Source: Anthopleura xanthogrammica
Lineage: Eukaryota > Cnidaria > Anthozoa > Actiniaria > Actiniidae
NCBI GenBank assembly: GCA_964019055.1
Contig: OZ025212.1
Span: 10,879,391 to 10,943,390 of the forward strand
DNA: 64,000 nt
Reading direction: 5' to 3'
A program made the position numbers and the translations under genes. Below are positions 48,401-58,662 of this stretch, in pieces; positions within the stretch are counted from its first letter, which is position 1; the number at the start of each line of letters is the position of its first letter. The notes beneath the pieces are model-generated. The model ran no database searches. It was not told where the DNA came from and saw only the letters and a program-made list of their open reading frames with translations.

Positions 48401-51400
48401 CCATATTTTGTTTGTTTGTTTGTTTGTCTTTTTGATTGTTTTTTGTCTGTCTGTCTGTCTGTCTGTTTTTTTGTTTCTTTGTTTCTTTGTTTGCGTTGCA
48501 GTAAACTATACATGGAAGACGAAACCGCAAATGACATGTTTAAATTTCTTTTTTTTTATATTGCAATTCTTTTTATTCCCAGAAAGATGCAATAAATCTG
48601 ATAGAGAATTCATGCAGAACCATGACAACGATTATTGCTAATAAAAGTTCGGACGTCAGCCTCGGCTTGGTAGAGTTTATCGCCGAGAATTTTGTGAAGG
48701 GAGTTAGTAATGTACTAAACTCTTCGTTGGGAGAAGATAACACTACAGGATTACATCCCAAGGATGTCAACAACAAATTGAAAAAAAATAATATAGAAAA
48801 AGTAAGAACACTTGCAAATGGAAGCATATACAGCTATTTCAAAAAAGGTTGGTGAAGGTTTTGTTGCATGCTGCATGTCCCTTACCAAGCTTGAAATGTA
48901 TCATATTTACATGTAAACAATTTCAGCACATAATGAAATATGCTGTGAAAACATGCAGACAAAGTTTGGGAAAATCCCATATAAATGTGACCTTTCGCTG
49001 CTTGAATTCACATCACCCATAGTGCATTTCGGGTTTGACAAGCATCATGTTACAAGCAAAACAAAACCTTCACCAACCTTTTTTTCAAAAGTTGTATACT
49101 ATGTTTATCAGAGGTGTTCTGTAGAACCTTTGCACGTTTGATTGTTATTGATTTCAAGGGGGATGGGGGGGGGGGGGGGAGGGGGTGTGGAACGCTACTC
49201 CTAAAACATATTCAAGTTTCAAATTCAAGTTTCCGTTTCATGTAAATTGTAATGCTTTGCAATATTATAGAATAACTGTATATTAACGCGCGCTTTAATT
49301 ACTCACGTCCTTTCCTTTTCATTTATTTCACTAAAATTATTATTTTTGCTGTTGTTGTTGTTGTTGTTGTTGTTGTTGATTAGTGCTTTTATTGTTTATA
49401 AAAGAGATAAAAAACTGTTATTGATTTTAGATACTCTTATTTAAACAAAAGCTTTACTAGGTGGTTTCCTACTTTAATTTAACAAAAGCTTTCTTTTATA
49501 TAAGGAAGTAAAAAAAAAAGCTCTGCATTCAAAAATTTGCAAACATTAGTCTATTTTATCACGTGACATGCAGCCAGCTGTCTATCATGAAATATTAACG
49601 TCTCTCTTATTTCAGAGAAAAGAGATATCCAAAAAGTCCGATACAGTGATAAAAGATGTAGCTGCAACTATTACGTCATTAATGAATGTTGGTGATGCTC
49701 CAATGGTAGTACGGTCAAACAACGTAGCCGTTCGAGTAGAAAGAAATACGCCAGCTTCTTTTGATAGAAAGGTGATTGGACAAGGAACAAGTAAAATTAT
49801 TTTGCCTCCTTCTCGAGATGTACTTTCCAATACAAACTCAACTCCAAACGTCATGGACTGCCAGGTACATCAAATTAAAAACACGATATTAATTCAATAA
49901 TATAACTGTATTTTATTTGTTCTTACGAAATATATTATTTTGAAATACTAGTTTGGGGGTAATGCTTCATGTTTTCTCAAAGAAATATATATACAAACTT
50001 TAAAATAAATATCTAAACTAAAATCTAGAATGTCTTCACTGATAAAATAGATTAAAAGACATTAAATTACTGAAGAGAATGTCGCTTAAATTTAAAGTTA
50101 TATGTAATTTTATTTTATTTTATTTCCATCTCTATTTGCAATATAAGCTGATTATTTGCAATCATTGGCGCTTGAAACAAAATAGCAGCCCAGTGTCCAT
50201 ATTATCTAGTAATAATATAGATAGTTTTTCATTACAGATAATTGAATATCCAGTCAACCCATTTTTCTGGCACAGGAGTTCAAGAGCTGTCAAATCGTCT
50301 GTTATTGATGTAAGCATTCACACAGACACGGATGAAAAGATGAAACTTTCAGTACTGGAAAATCCAATTAATTTATTCTTACCTCGTAAAAACCCGGACC
50401 CAAATCAGTTCGGAGCAAGAAATTATTCTGCAGTTGAAATGAACTATTATATTAAGCCTGGTAACACTACTAACACAACTGAGTACTTGCGCTACCACAA
50501 ACTCGTTGTTCCTTCACCATACGTCAGTGTTACCATGATACTTATTCCACAAAAAGGAGAGTACATCGAAGTCTTTCTCAGAGCAAAGAAACGACCAACA
50601 CCTCTTCAGAACTTTTTTAAAACAATACTTCCTGATCTATCCTCTTGTAACGATACCAATATTAAAACTTTCAATGTCGAGACCTGCACTTCAGACCCAT
50701 ATAAATTAGAGATATCAAGTAATAAATCTGGCACTGTTGGAATACATTATATTGGCTTGCGCCATGTGCCATCAAAGCCAGATGAGGACGTCTTGAAATT
50801 AAATGAATCGATTTTAAACGAAATTAAAATAACATTCCTCAAACTCTTCAAGAAAAATAAAAAAGACGCGAACAATAATATGACTTCCATGGAAAACCCG
50901 TGCAAAAGTCGTAATCGTCGACAAAAACGATCCTGTGTTGGAGTGAAAGATCCACCTACGACCCCTCCAAATATTATAACATTGTACCCAACATTTAATC
51001 CTGTCACTGACATAAAGTACCACTTGGATTCCTATTTGTCGTCTTGTTTATTTTGGTCGGAAGAGGAAGAAAAATGGAAAAGTGATGGCTGCAAGGTACG
51101 TAACCGACTTGAAGCGGTTTTACTTTTTTAACTAGCAAGGGAAAAAACTGCTAACGCCATTTCGATGTCATTGATGTTTCGTGTGCTACACATAATACCG
51201 ACAGTTATGTTGACTTACGGTACCAGGTGAACTTCGCGGCAGCACAAAATACTTCGTAGCGCACAAACTACTCATCTAATGTGTATAAAAGTATACATAT
51301 TCTTGAAGCTGAAGAAACCATTAGATCATTTTTTGATCAAACTCATTCTTTTTTAAGAGTGCGAGTCTTATAATTTTCGATCGCAGTTTTTTAAGACGTT

Positions 51401-52364
51401 CTTGGAACACCGGAATTGTTTCGACAAACAATTCACATCGTCGTAAAGAGGACAGATTGATCTCAAAAACTGTGTCTCAGATTTTTGATAAACGCTTTGG
51501 TTGCAAAAATATTTGTTCCCAAAGTTGATTGACGTTGTTTTTACCTCATTTACGCATCAATCATGAAATATATTTATAGATATCATAAAAATGAGTTACT
51601 GCTTTTGCGAGGAGATATAGGTCGACATATCTGGAAAGTTTCATAAAAATCTATTGAAGGAACTTTTTCAAAAAGAGCAGTCGAAAATTATGAAACTCGC
51701 ACTTTTAAAAACTTATAATTTTGATTAAAAAATTATCATCATGGTAGAAATTTGTGTTTCTTCAGCTTCAAGAAAATGTATACTCTTATAGACAATAGAT
51801 GATTAGTTTGTGCGCTAAGAGATATTTTGTGAACGCGGTTGCGAAAGTCCCCTTGTACCTTAATTTCCATTTAATGTGTTTGCATACTTTTATGCACGGG
51901 TTTTTGTACGTTAAACTCACGCATTAAATGCAAATCTGGCTGTCTCTACCAAATACGGGATCAGGTAAAAGCTCGTTTGGCAGCAAAAAGCCTGTGTATG
52001 CGAATGCATTAAATTTGGTCATACTAAGTCGCGTCGCGCTGTAAATATTGTACCAATCGAAAAATAAATCTCATAGTTATATTTTCTGCATTAAGGTGTC
52101 ACTTGCATACTTCTGAATTCAAAAATAATAAAAGAATGAGAAATTTATTGTTAGCGCCTCAGCACCGGGAAATCAGGGGTCTCACTCTATCGCATGGGGA
52201 GACCCTCTATTAAGGAGCCATAACACTAATTTCTAACAATTCACTCATGATTGTAAGCTGCACGACTGCTAATAGCCCCTTAATATGCAGCCCGTAAAGT
52301 CCTCCTCTGGTCACACTTGTAAAGCGCATTGAGACATTGTGAAATGCGTTATATAAGAACTTCC

Positions 52365-52412
<48 letters not shown>

Positions 52413-55400
52413 ACAAAAACACGCTCTTCGTTGCTTCCGTACAATACCTTCATCATTAATCTATCTTTTGCTCTTTTTTTCTTCTAAGCTCGGCACCAAA
52501 TCTTCATACAAACAAGTACATTGTTTGTGTCACCACTTGACGGCTTTTGGAGGTGATGTCCTTGTAGCACCAAACCCAATTGAATTTGACAAAGTACTGA
52601 TCGAATTCACTCGCTTAAAAGAGTCAGAAAACTTTGTAGTTCTGTCAACAGTGTTGCTGATGTGGGTTCTTTTTGCTGTTGGTCTGTTAGTGGCGAGAAG
52701 AGCTGATAAGTATGACAAACAAAAGGTACCCCTCTAGATATTTAATATAGATTTATATGACTTATAATTCATACATTGATTTCATTATTTTAATCAACAA
52801 TAATTCAATTATTTTATAATAGATTGTAAACTGTGGAATAGAAACATCAAGTAACGAAAATAGTGCAAAAACCTACAAGATATCAATACACACAGGCGTG
52901 TGGTTAGGATCTGGTACAACGGCCAACGTTGGTATGATACTGTATAGTGTTGGGGATTATTCAGAACCAATATATTTCAATAACATGCATTCAGATAAAA
53001 GACTGTTTGCAAGAGGAAGTGTAAATACATTCTATGTCAACCTTCCATCGGAGCTTAAGGATCTATTCAAGATAAAAATATGGCACGACAATTTTGGAGA
53101 AGATCCATCTTGGTTTATCAAAGATGTGGTCATTACAGATGAGGATGAAGAAGAACGTTGGTACTTCTTGATTGATCGTTGGCTTGCAGTAAACAAAGGA
53201 AATCACAATATTTCGGCTGAGTTCCTTCTTACAGAAGAAAAAGAAGTGAAAAAATTTAAAAACCGTTTCTACTCCAGAGCAGCAAAACAATTTACCAACG
53301 CTCATTTATGGCTTTCGGTATTCACAAGAAATATTCACAGCCCGTTCACCAGATGCCAGAGGCTTGCATGCTGTTTCCTGGTGTTAATGGCTACGATGGT
53401 CACAAATGCAATGTTCTATCAATTTGGCTCTAGCCCTACTGACCTTTTTCTAGTTGGGCCTTTCAAAGTCAGTGTGAGAGGAATCAAAACAAGCATACAA
53501 AGTTGCCTTATCGTACTTCCCATAAGCGTGTTTGTTGTCCTAATTTTTGAAAATGTGAAGCAAACTCAAACAGACGATGAAGAAGAAGAAAATTTCCTCA
53601 TAGATAAAAAGAAAGTAAAAGGATTCATTCCAAAACCATTTGTTTACCTTGCATGGTTTCTGTGTATCTCTGGTGCTGCAGTTTGTTCCGCGTTTACGGT
53701 ATTTTATAGTCTAATGTGGGGTGCAGAAATTGCCAACCAATGGTTAGCGTCGATCATGATGTCCTTCATTCAAGATGTGCTTTTTATGCAACCTATCAAA
53801 ATTATCATATTGGTTTCGTTATTAGCAATGATCATCAAGAAACCAGTAGATCATCATAAAGAAGTCAACATATCTGAAAAACGTGACTTTGTAGCTTGTC
53901 GTAAAGTAGAAATACCAACCACAGAAGAATTGGCCATAGCACGTGATATTGAAACCAAAAAGTCTGTCATGAAACGTGTCATCATGGAGTATCTTCTATA
54001 TCTGATGTTTATCTTCCTGCTGTTTATAGTATGCTACGGAAACCGAGACACGAATAGATTTATGGTGACAAATTCACTTAAAAGTATGATTCCAAAGTTT
54101 GAGAAGGTAAGGCTGCAAGGAGAAATTGCACCCGCCTCAAAGTTGTAAAATGTCTATTAGAGAAAGGTGAAAGTTAACTGCATGCGAATGCTAAAAATAG
54201 CCCAACTAGGAATTCACATGGCGCATGCAATACTGAGAAGTTTCCTTCTCTTATTTATGCTCTCTTGGTTATGTTTATGCATGCCTCGCTAGTGTGAACC
54301 AGGCTTAAGAGTAAACAGACTATCAAAATTCTTTTTTGTGTTTCCCAATAAGCCAATAACTAAATCCTCGACACTGATGTCACTTTTTTTTCAAACAGGT
54401 AAAAGACAACAAATCATTTTGGAAATGGATTGAAGATGAAGCTTTACCAAAACTCTTCCAGGTACAGTGGTATAATGGACAGCCTTTTTCGGAGCCTGAA
54501 GGGCTGATTAAGAACGGAAGAACTTTCCTTGTTGGAATGCCACGGCTTCGACAGCTAAGAATCAAACCAGGTAAACACTGGATTCCATTCTACACTATTC
54601 AAAATATAGCCAATCTAAATACAGGGCCTTTGTGTATATTCTACAGTATTCCACTCTTTCTATTCATCAGGCATTCCAGCCTAAGTGAATTTTCAATGGT
54701 TTGTGATCAAATAATTATTCAATGCTTATTCGTGCAAGCCATGGATTACCCGACTTGTCCCTTGTATATATTTTGCATACTAGAAAATACGATTGACTTA
54801 TGGAATATTGTATAGTAGGCACTCAAAGCTATTGTATTACTTGCATGTAGGTAAGAAGGGGAGATCGTGCAAACAAGAAAGATTAAATATATATATATAT
54901 GAAAAAAGTATATAACTGGCTGATGTTGTGAGCACCCACCATTGATTCACAAGTGCACTGACACACTTTCCAATAGTGTTTTCTATAACAGTAAGATATT
55001 TTCAAGACTACATTTATCTTTTTGACTTATAGATGATGAATGTTTGAAGGATATTCTTCCAGCAATGGCATCAAAATTTCAACGATGTATCCCACAGTAC
55101 AGTATATTCCACGAAGAGAACAGCCCCTACAACTTACCGAAATGGAAAGAACTCAAAAACCTGACATCTTATCTGTCCAAATTTGAAATTAAGAAACTCT
55201 GTCCGATACCATGGAGATACAGAGACTTTCATAAAATACAGACTTTACCGTTTGGGGGGGTAGCAGCTACTTATGGTGGTGGAGGTTTTGTTGCTGATCT
55301 TGGATACAAAATAGCAACAGGAAAAGACGTAGTAAGGAAACTACAAGAAAACGATTGGATAGACAAGTACACATCCGCCGTATTTCTTGAATTCACTCTT

Positions 55401-56582
55401 TTTAACCCAGCAACCTCGCTGTTTAGTTCCGTTAAATTCTTGTTTGAGCGATTTTCTACAGGTTTTTTGAATTCTCTGAATCGAATTGACACTATAACTG
55501 TCTACTCGCCGACCAACAAGTCGCTCCTATCATTTCTTCAGATATGTCAGTTTTTTTTGATGGTCATCATCATAGCTCTTATGATCTATGAGTTTATTAC
55601 GATATATCGGACTGGCCGAAGCTATTTCAGAGGTATTTGGAATTTGGTTCAATGGTTGCAGATAATTAGCATCATATGTGCGATCGTAATGTTTTACTTT
55701 AAGGAGAAATATACAAACAAATTCATAGCGAATTTGCACGCGAATCCTTTTGAGACGTCAAGCACTGATTACATCGTCATGTGGTCTGATCTAGAAACAA
55801 CTATTCTGTCATTCGTCATCTTCATCATAACGATAAAGCTAGTCCGACTGATCCGTTACAACCCTCTAGTTTGCCAGCTGAACAGCACTTTGAGAAGATC
55901 CGTCAAGTTTATTTGCTCTTTTAGCGTTTTGTTCGTTATTGTCATGTTCGGTTTGGGCTTCATGGCCACTTTAGCATTTGGAAGATTTTCACACGACTTC
56001 TCATCCTTTCCAAGGACTCTGAGTAAATTACTGCAGCTTTTGGTTGGTGGAAAAATATATCAGAAAGACATTAACTTCTCTCAAAGTCCGATCGGCCCAT
56101 TATTTGTTCTCTGTTACACAGCTTTCACTTCTGTGATACTTGTAAATATGTTGCTTTCTATCCTAATAGAAAGCTTCAACACTTCAAGAAAATACATCGA
56201 TCCACAACATCTTGATGACTTGAAATTTGGACTGTTCATGAAAAACCACCTACGCAAAAAGGCTGCTTCCGGTCAGGAAAAGATTAACAAAATTCTGAGA
56301 AAAACTTTGGTGCCTTCACACAAAGGAGAGGTTTACGTTAAATGCAGCGGCGACGAGTATGACAATCTAAGGAATACCAATAACGGAAAAATGCTGAAAG
56401 TATGTAATCACAGCAAGGGAGAAAACCTTTCAAGAGAACTTTCTTTTGACTGTATTTCGTGCGTCAGCCATGAAAAGGAACCCTGCGATGAAGATGTTCA
56501 GTTGACGAAGATTAGAGGCAGTTTAGCAGAAATTAGCAGTATTCTTAAACGTTCTATTTCTGATATAGAAATAACACCATAG
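39418..56582 (+). CDS. Gene B: complete polycystin-1-like receptor/channel
   Basis: Exons: 39418-39487, 41574-41908, 42584-42725, 43848-43960, 44853-44911, 45153-45307, 45836-46553, 46770-47388, 47617-47781, 48066-48191, 48583-48801, 49616-49864, 50238-51095, 52489-52725, 52823-54106, 54399-54570, 55033-56582 (stop TAG). The joined frame is 7,071 nt, 2,356 residues. Approximate layout: signal peptide 1-18, F5/8C 26-182, SEA-like 183-291, REJ 292-737, GAIN/GPS 738-1300, TM1 about 1325, PLAT 1356-1475, then TM2-6, TOP domain, TM7-11 and a short tail. All borders are GT-AG and in phase. It is a tandem paralog of gene A in the same orientation, 18.1 kb downstream. Names used in the family (PKD1L2, REJ) would be loose; true orthology needs a tree. 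Confidence 0.94.
40540..40805. repeat. MITE-like element in gene B intron 1
   Basis: The left end GGGGGTGGCGGATCCAGGGG is loosely mirrored by CCTAGATCCGCCTTTGTCCA at the right. It includes a run of about 20 C (40741-40760), where length may be unreliable. Non-coding. Confidence 0.5.
41574..42725 (+). CDS. Gene B exons 2-3: complete F5/8 type C (discoidin) domain
   Basis: Exon 2 (41574-41908) begins DICSDALGMQNGEIKDFQMS, the classic C-x3-LGM-x2-G-x-I start of a discoidin domain. It runs through SWFSVDLGRRMVVTWVATQG to YSVDGQDFSIFKD. Exon 3 (42584-42725) holds FVGNKDFNTV, TILPTKWNN and the closing LRMEVYGC. Both disulfide cysteines are present, at the first and last positions of the domain. 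About 155 residues, a normal family length. Confidence 0.93.
43241..43525. repeat. Foldback MITE with ~115-bp arms in gene B intron 3
   Basis: The left arm carries TTTACAGCGCTTTTCATATT, GTCTGGCGTTTTAGCTTCCG and TCAATCAAATTTACGAC. The right arm is the reverse complement (GTCGTAAATTTGATTGACGG, AAGCTAAAACGCCAGACGTC, AATATGAAAAGCGCTGTAAT) with few mismatches. The centre is about 35 bp. Confidence 0.9.
43848..45307 (+). CDS. Gene B exons 4-6: SEA-like domain
   Basis: Exons 43848-43960, 44853-44911 and 45153-45307 give about 109 residues with the same strand and turn order as gene A: FRAILML, SVPGFLGLLFKGF, YFTLTAVELEVYCLESTL, then a helix with LLTKMKDFI. No GSVVV-like cleavage loop is visible. 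Exon lengths differ from gene A by +3, 0 and -3 nt, which is why the domain is considered homologous despite low identity. Confidence 0.6.
44338..44463. repeat. Short inverted repeat in gene B intron 4
   Basis: TCACTCAACTGAAACAGCTT, then CAGTAAC, is mirrored by GTTACTAAAGCTGTTCCAGTTGAGTGA. Downstream, 44730-44815, is a degenerate (TAAC)n/(TAACTAAC) tract. Confidence 0.75.
45836..47388 (+). CDS. Gene B exons 7-8: REJ module
   Basis: Exon 7 (45836-46553) begins KTNVCSPPTL and carries IEGFRHAIKGGNNITIDGSK and LNLDFSWFC, the REJ core. Exon 8 (46770-47388) has CISNCLRKI, a C-x-C-x4-C cluster, KYKWSFVLFD, then GEDGCFIVPRVGYAMNTYFN, CENWKDDDLPLTYKFEY and ITVTDSLGAPQ. Exon 8 spans, without interruption, what is split over three exons in gene A. 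The module is extracellular in all known family members. Confidence 0.87.
47617..49864 (+). CDS. Gene B exons 9-12: helical region leading into the GAIN domain
   Basis: Four phase-0 exons: 47617-47781, 48066-48191, 48583-48801 and 49616-49864. The last three match gene A exons 12-14 in length exactly (126, 219, 249 nt). The sequence is mainly helical: LPSASEAKSMIRNIDDELDG, AADMSLFAISLLNTFDKNPA, then NLIENSCRTMTTIIANKSS. Primary sequence is poorly conserved with gene A here, so function is inferred from position only. No equivalent of gene A's 63-nt exon 11 was found between 47782 and 48065. Confidence 0.8.
48218..48480. repeat. Tandem duplication (~134-bp unit) in gene B intron 10
   Basis: CCATATGCGTCATCCATATC, then ACGATTCTATAGTCACATGA, at 48218 recurs at 48352 with small changes. 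Each copy ends in (TTTG)n and (TGTC)n microsatellites. Confidence 0.9.
48826..49099. repeat. Foldback repeat in gene B intron 11
   Basis: The left arm includes TTTCAAAAAAGGTTGGTGAAGG (split: TTTCAAAAAAGG, TTGGTGAAGG) and TTTTGTT. The right arm carries AACAAAACCTTCACCAACC, then TTTTTTTCAAAAG. It begins about 25 bases after the exon 11 donor. A G-run and a (GTT)n tract (49350-49378) follow. Confidence 0.75.
50238..52725 (+). CDS. Gene B exons 13-14: GAIN domain, GPS motif and TM1
   Basis: Exon 13 (50238-51095, 286 codons) starts IIEYPVNPFFWHR and ends with GPS half one, SSCLFWSEEEEKWKSDGCK. Exon 14 (52489-52725, 79 codons, as in gene A) adds VHCLCHHLTAFGG. Predicted autoproteolysis is between L and T of HLT (52539/52540). 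TM1 is FVVLSTVLLMWVLFAVGLLV. Upstream of the GPS a basic cluster SRNRRQKRSCVGVKDPPTTP sits in the same place as gene A's RMKRGCVGVKDPPTT. RQKR at 50919-50930 is a good furin-type motif. The 1.4-kb intron between the exons holds a 641-bp foldback element and a retroelement tail. Confidence 0.92.
51219..51859. repeat. 641-bp foldback element (~170-bp arms) in gene B intron 13
   Basis: The left arm holds GGTACCAGGTGAACTTCG, GCGCACAAACTACTCATCTA, TATACATATTCTTGAAGCTG and AGTGCGAGTCTTATAATTTT. The right arm has their inverse in order (AAAATTATGAAACTCGCACT, CAGCTTCAAGAAAATGTATA, TAGATGATTAGTTTGTGCGC, CTTGTACC). TTA occurs near both ends, but a clean target duplication is not certain. Confidence 0.82.
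52290..52411 (+). repeat. Retroelement 3' tail ending in (ATT)n, gene B intron 13
   Basis: CTTGTAAAGCGCATTGAGAC, ATTGTGAAATGCGTTATATA, AGAAC followed by about 15 ATT units is the widespread 3' end of L2/CR1-type LINEs and their SINEs in animal genomes. How far the element extends to the left is unclear. Confidence 0.6.
52823..54106 (+). CDS. Gene B exon 15: PLAT domain and membrane segments TM2-TM6
   Basis: A single 428-codon exon. PLAT landmarks: YKISIHTGVW, GTTANVGMILYS, RLFARGSVNTFYVNLP, LFKIKIWHDNFG and DRWLAVNKG. Then FTRCQRLACC and TM2 (FLVLMATMVTNAMFYQFG), TM3 (SCLIVLPISVFVVLIF), TM4 (FVYLAWFLCISGAAVCSAFT), TM5 around FIQDVLFMQPIKIIILVSLL, and TM6 (YLLYLMFIFLLFIVCYGNR). Closely follows gene A exon 17 (433 codons) and is one of the best conserved parts of the two genes. 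Confidence 0.93.
54178..54262 (+). repeat. Family R1 repeat arm in gene B intron 15
   Basis: GAATGCTAAAAATAGCCCAA, CTAGGAATTCACATGGCGCA and TACTGAGAAGTTTCC match the arms of the foldback element at 28810-29265. Confidence 0.75.
54399..56582 (+). CDS. Gene B exons 16-17: TOP domain, channel module (TM7-11) and tail
   Basis: Exon 16 (54399-54570, 172 nt as in gene A) ends VGMPRLRQLRIKPG. Exon 17 (55033-56582) has CPIPWRYR, YGGGGFVADLG, WIDKYTSAVFLEFTLFNPAT, then S2-S6: FFLMVIIIALMIYEF, LQIISIICAIVMFYF, LSFVIFIITIKLVRLIRYNP, VLFVIVMFGLGFMATLAF, pore LLQLLVGGKIY (56031-56060) and TSVILVNMLLSILIESF. The pore has lysine where PKD2-type channels have aspartate. The tail, about 130 residues, is cysteine-containing (KVCNHSKG, CISCVSHEKEPC) and unlike that of gene A. 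Confidence 0.93.
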
Positions 56583-56659
56583 CATACTAAAATATGAAGC
56601 TGCTAGGACTGGTAGAACTTGCAACAAAATACCTCTGCATACTATTTGTAAAGGCTGCG

Positions 56660-56665
56660 AATAAA
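56660..56665 (+). promoter_or_regulatory. Candidate poly(A) signal AATAAA for gene B
   Basis: AATAAA lies 78 bases downstream of the gene B stop. It is the first canonical hexamer in the 3' flank. Confidence 0.5.
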
Positions 56666-57282
56666 GGGTGATGGGAACCATGCATATATACATTTATGAT
56701 ATACATCTAATTATCACAGGAAAAAATGACTTTACTTGTAACGGTGGTTTTGAACGACTTTTTCGTATAAACCTCTAATCCCTTAATCGATTCTATTCCG
56801 GCTGCTTTCTTATAAATTTTTGCAAAGCTTAAATAAGGATCCAGAATTAAGATGCTCAATTAAGTAAAATGAATCCACAGTTTTTTCAAGGTTTTCAAAT
56901 AATGAGAACTATGGCATTTTCCGGCTTTTACACTGATACCCCTTTCCACAAGCCACATCAAAGACCATGAGCCAAGGATTTGCAGTTGTCCAGTATGTAC
57001 TGTTTAATAAACGAGTAGGAATGCTCTATCAGGTTTAAAACCACGAGGCATGAGTTTATTGAAATACTTCAAAAACTCATGAATAATTCAAAAACATATG
57101 GTCGAACAAGAGCGACCATACACGTCACGAACATGGGCTTTTATACCTCGATAAAAGTTTGTATGTAGATGTCATGCGCAGTTGAGGTTTACACGTCACT
57201 GTCATGTGCAGTCTGTACCAAAAAAGGCTCCCACATTTTGAAGATAGAATGCCAGTCTCAAGACAGGATTCAAACACGAACT

Positions 57283-57429
57283 ATAGAGGCTTTGCACCAT
57301 CACGTGATGGCAGCCATGACAGGAGGCAGGAACAAATGAGTCTTTCACCCCGGAAAAATATATTCTTTCTCATGTAAACCAGATTATATCTGGCCATGGC
57401 TGCCACCACGTGATGGCACAAAGCCTCTA
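57283..57429. repeat. Foldback MITE, possible TA target duplication, 3' of gene B
   Basis: The arms GAGGCTTTGCACCATCACGT, GATGGCAGCCATG and CATGGCTGCCACCACGTGAT, GGCACAAAGCCTC are inverse copies flanked by TA on each side. About 147 bp, non-coding. Confidence 0.8.
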
Positions 57430-58500
57430 TCACAGTTGGAGGGTACTGCGGTAAAACTGTGTGTGCATGAGACAGACAACTGTGCACATAATGCACTAAT
57501 TAATTGTTTGAAAAGTACAGTTGTATTGTTATTAAAGTGGCATGACTAATATTATAAAGCCAAATATATTTAGTAAACTTTACATGAATGATTTTCAGGA
57601 AACAAGTATTAGTCAGTTAATCTTGTGAATTAAAATGATAAATACTTAAATAACAATAAATTGATTTTAAATCCAAACTTTTTCTATCGTTTTGCTTCCG
57701 ATTTCTTCATCTTTCTTTTTTTGATCTCCAATCCAGAAGTTGAAACATCTGAAAACCAAAAAGGGCAAACCCACCTCATTTCAAAGCAAAAAGTAACGAC
57801 CTTCACAAGTACGGGAAGCACTATTAGGTTGGCTTTTAGCCCTTTTTCCCTTAGTAAGATCACCTCGAAACCTCGTACATCCTTCATTCGTGGTGATGGT
57901 GGAGAATACTAAGCGTTTCATCCCTTGTCATTATATTCTACGCTAGCAACGTCAGCAGCTGATAATTTATTCAGACTTGAACTGCAACCAATCAGGCGCC
58001 AAGCTCGTGCATTTACGCATGATAGATTTTATTCTAATCACTGATTCTACCAGTGGCTGTGGGCTCCCTATGCTATTCATGAGGCATGGTCCCTCATATG
58101 ACAAGCACCGGGACCATGGCTGGGTAGCATTGACACAATCGAAAATTTTGCGCAATGACTCTGGACTACACACTATTGAGCACCCCAGCACTTGTGGGAC
58201 CCATTGAATAATCTTTGCGCATACGTTGACTAGCCGATAATTTTTCTTACTATTTGTGACGTAATCAAGACGGTTTGAAAACACTCCATTAATACCGCTC
58301 TAGGCCAACCAAAGTGAATTAGAATAAAGCACCACGAATTAAGGAATGCTGGTTCAATTCGCCATTGTAGCATTTAACAAAGGCAAATTCCCTTAAGTAT
58401 GCCGCATATCAACAGCTTTGTAAAACTTTGTAATTTATGCATCGTACGAAAGCTAACATATTTCCTAAGAGCAGTTTTATTCCTTGGTAATCATAATATT
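57430..58500. other. Intergenic, no gene assigned
   Basis: Opposed short open frames at 57661-57912 and 57967-58284 have no recognisable domain. The second, on the minus strand, contains NATQPWSRCLSYEGPCLMNS and could be a remnant of repeated DNA; I cannot identify it. Confidence 0.35.
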
Positions 58501-58508
58501 ACAAACTA

Positions 58509-58662
58509 ATAGCATGAAATTTCGGGTGATTAGTGATTAAATGTCCCCGAAAGCCGAGGGAGGTTTAGTTAAAGTCAATGCGCCTTCGGCGTCGGGACTT
58601 CAACAAAACCTCCCTCGGCTTTAGGGGACATTTAATCACTAATCACCCTCAAGTCATGCTAT
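58509..58662. repeat. Foldback MITE (~60-bp arms)
   Basis: TAGCATGAAATTTCGGGTGA, TTAGTGATTAAATGTCCCC, AAGCCGAGGGAGGTTT in the left arm are mirrored by AAACCTCCCTCGGCTTTAGG, GGACATTTAATCACTAATCA, CCCTCAAGTCATGCTA. The centre includes GCGCCTTCGGCGTC. Confidence 0.88.

Noticed and set aside
48161..48641. Cys/Val/Phe-rich and Gln/Thr/Arg-rich frames
   Set aside because: Products of (TGTC)n and (TTTG)n microsatellites in a tandem duplication within gene B intron 10.
57967..58284. 105-codon minus-strand frame with cysteines
   Set aside because: Overlapped by an equally open plus-strand frame, with no family recognised. Repeat debris is as likely.
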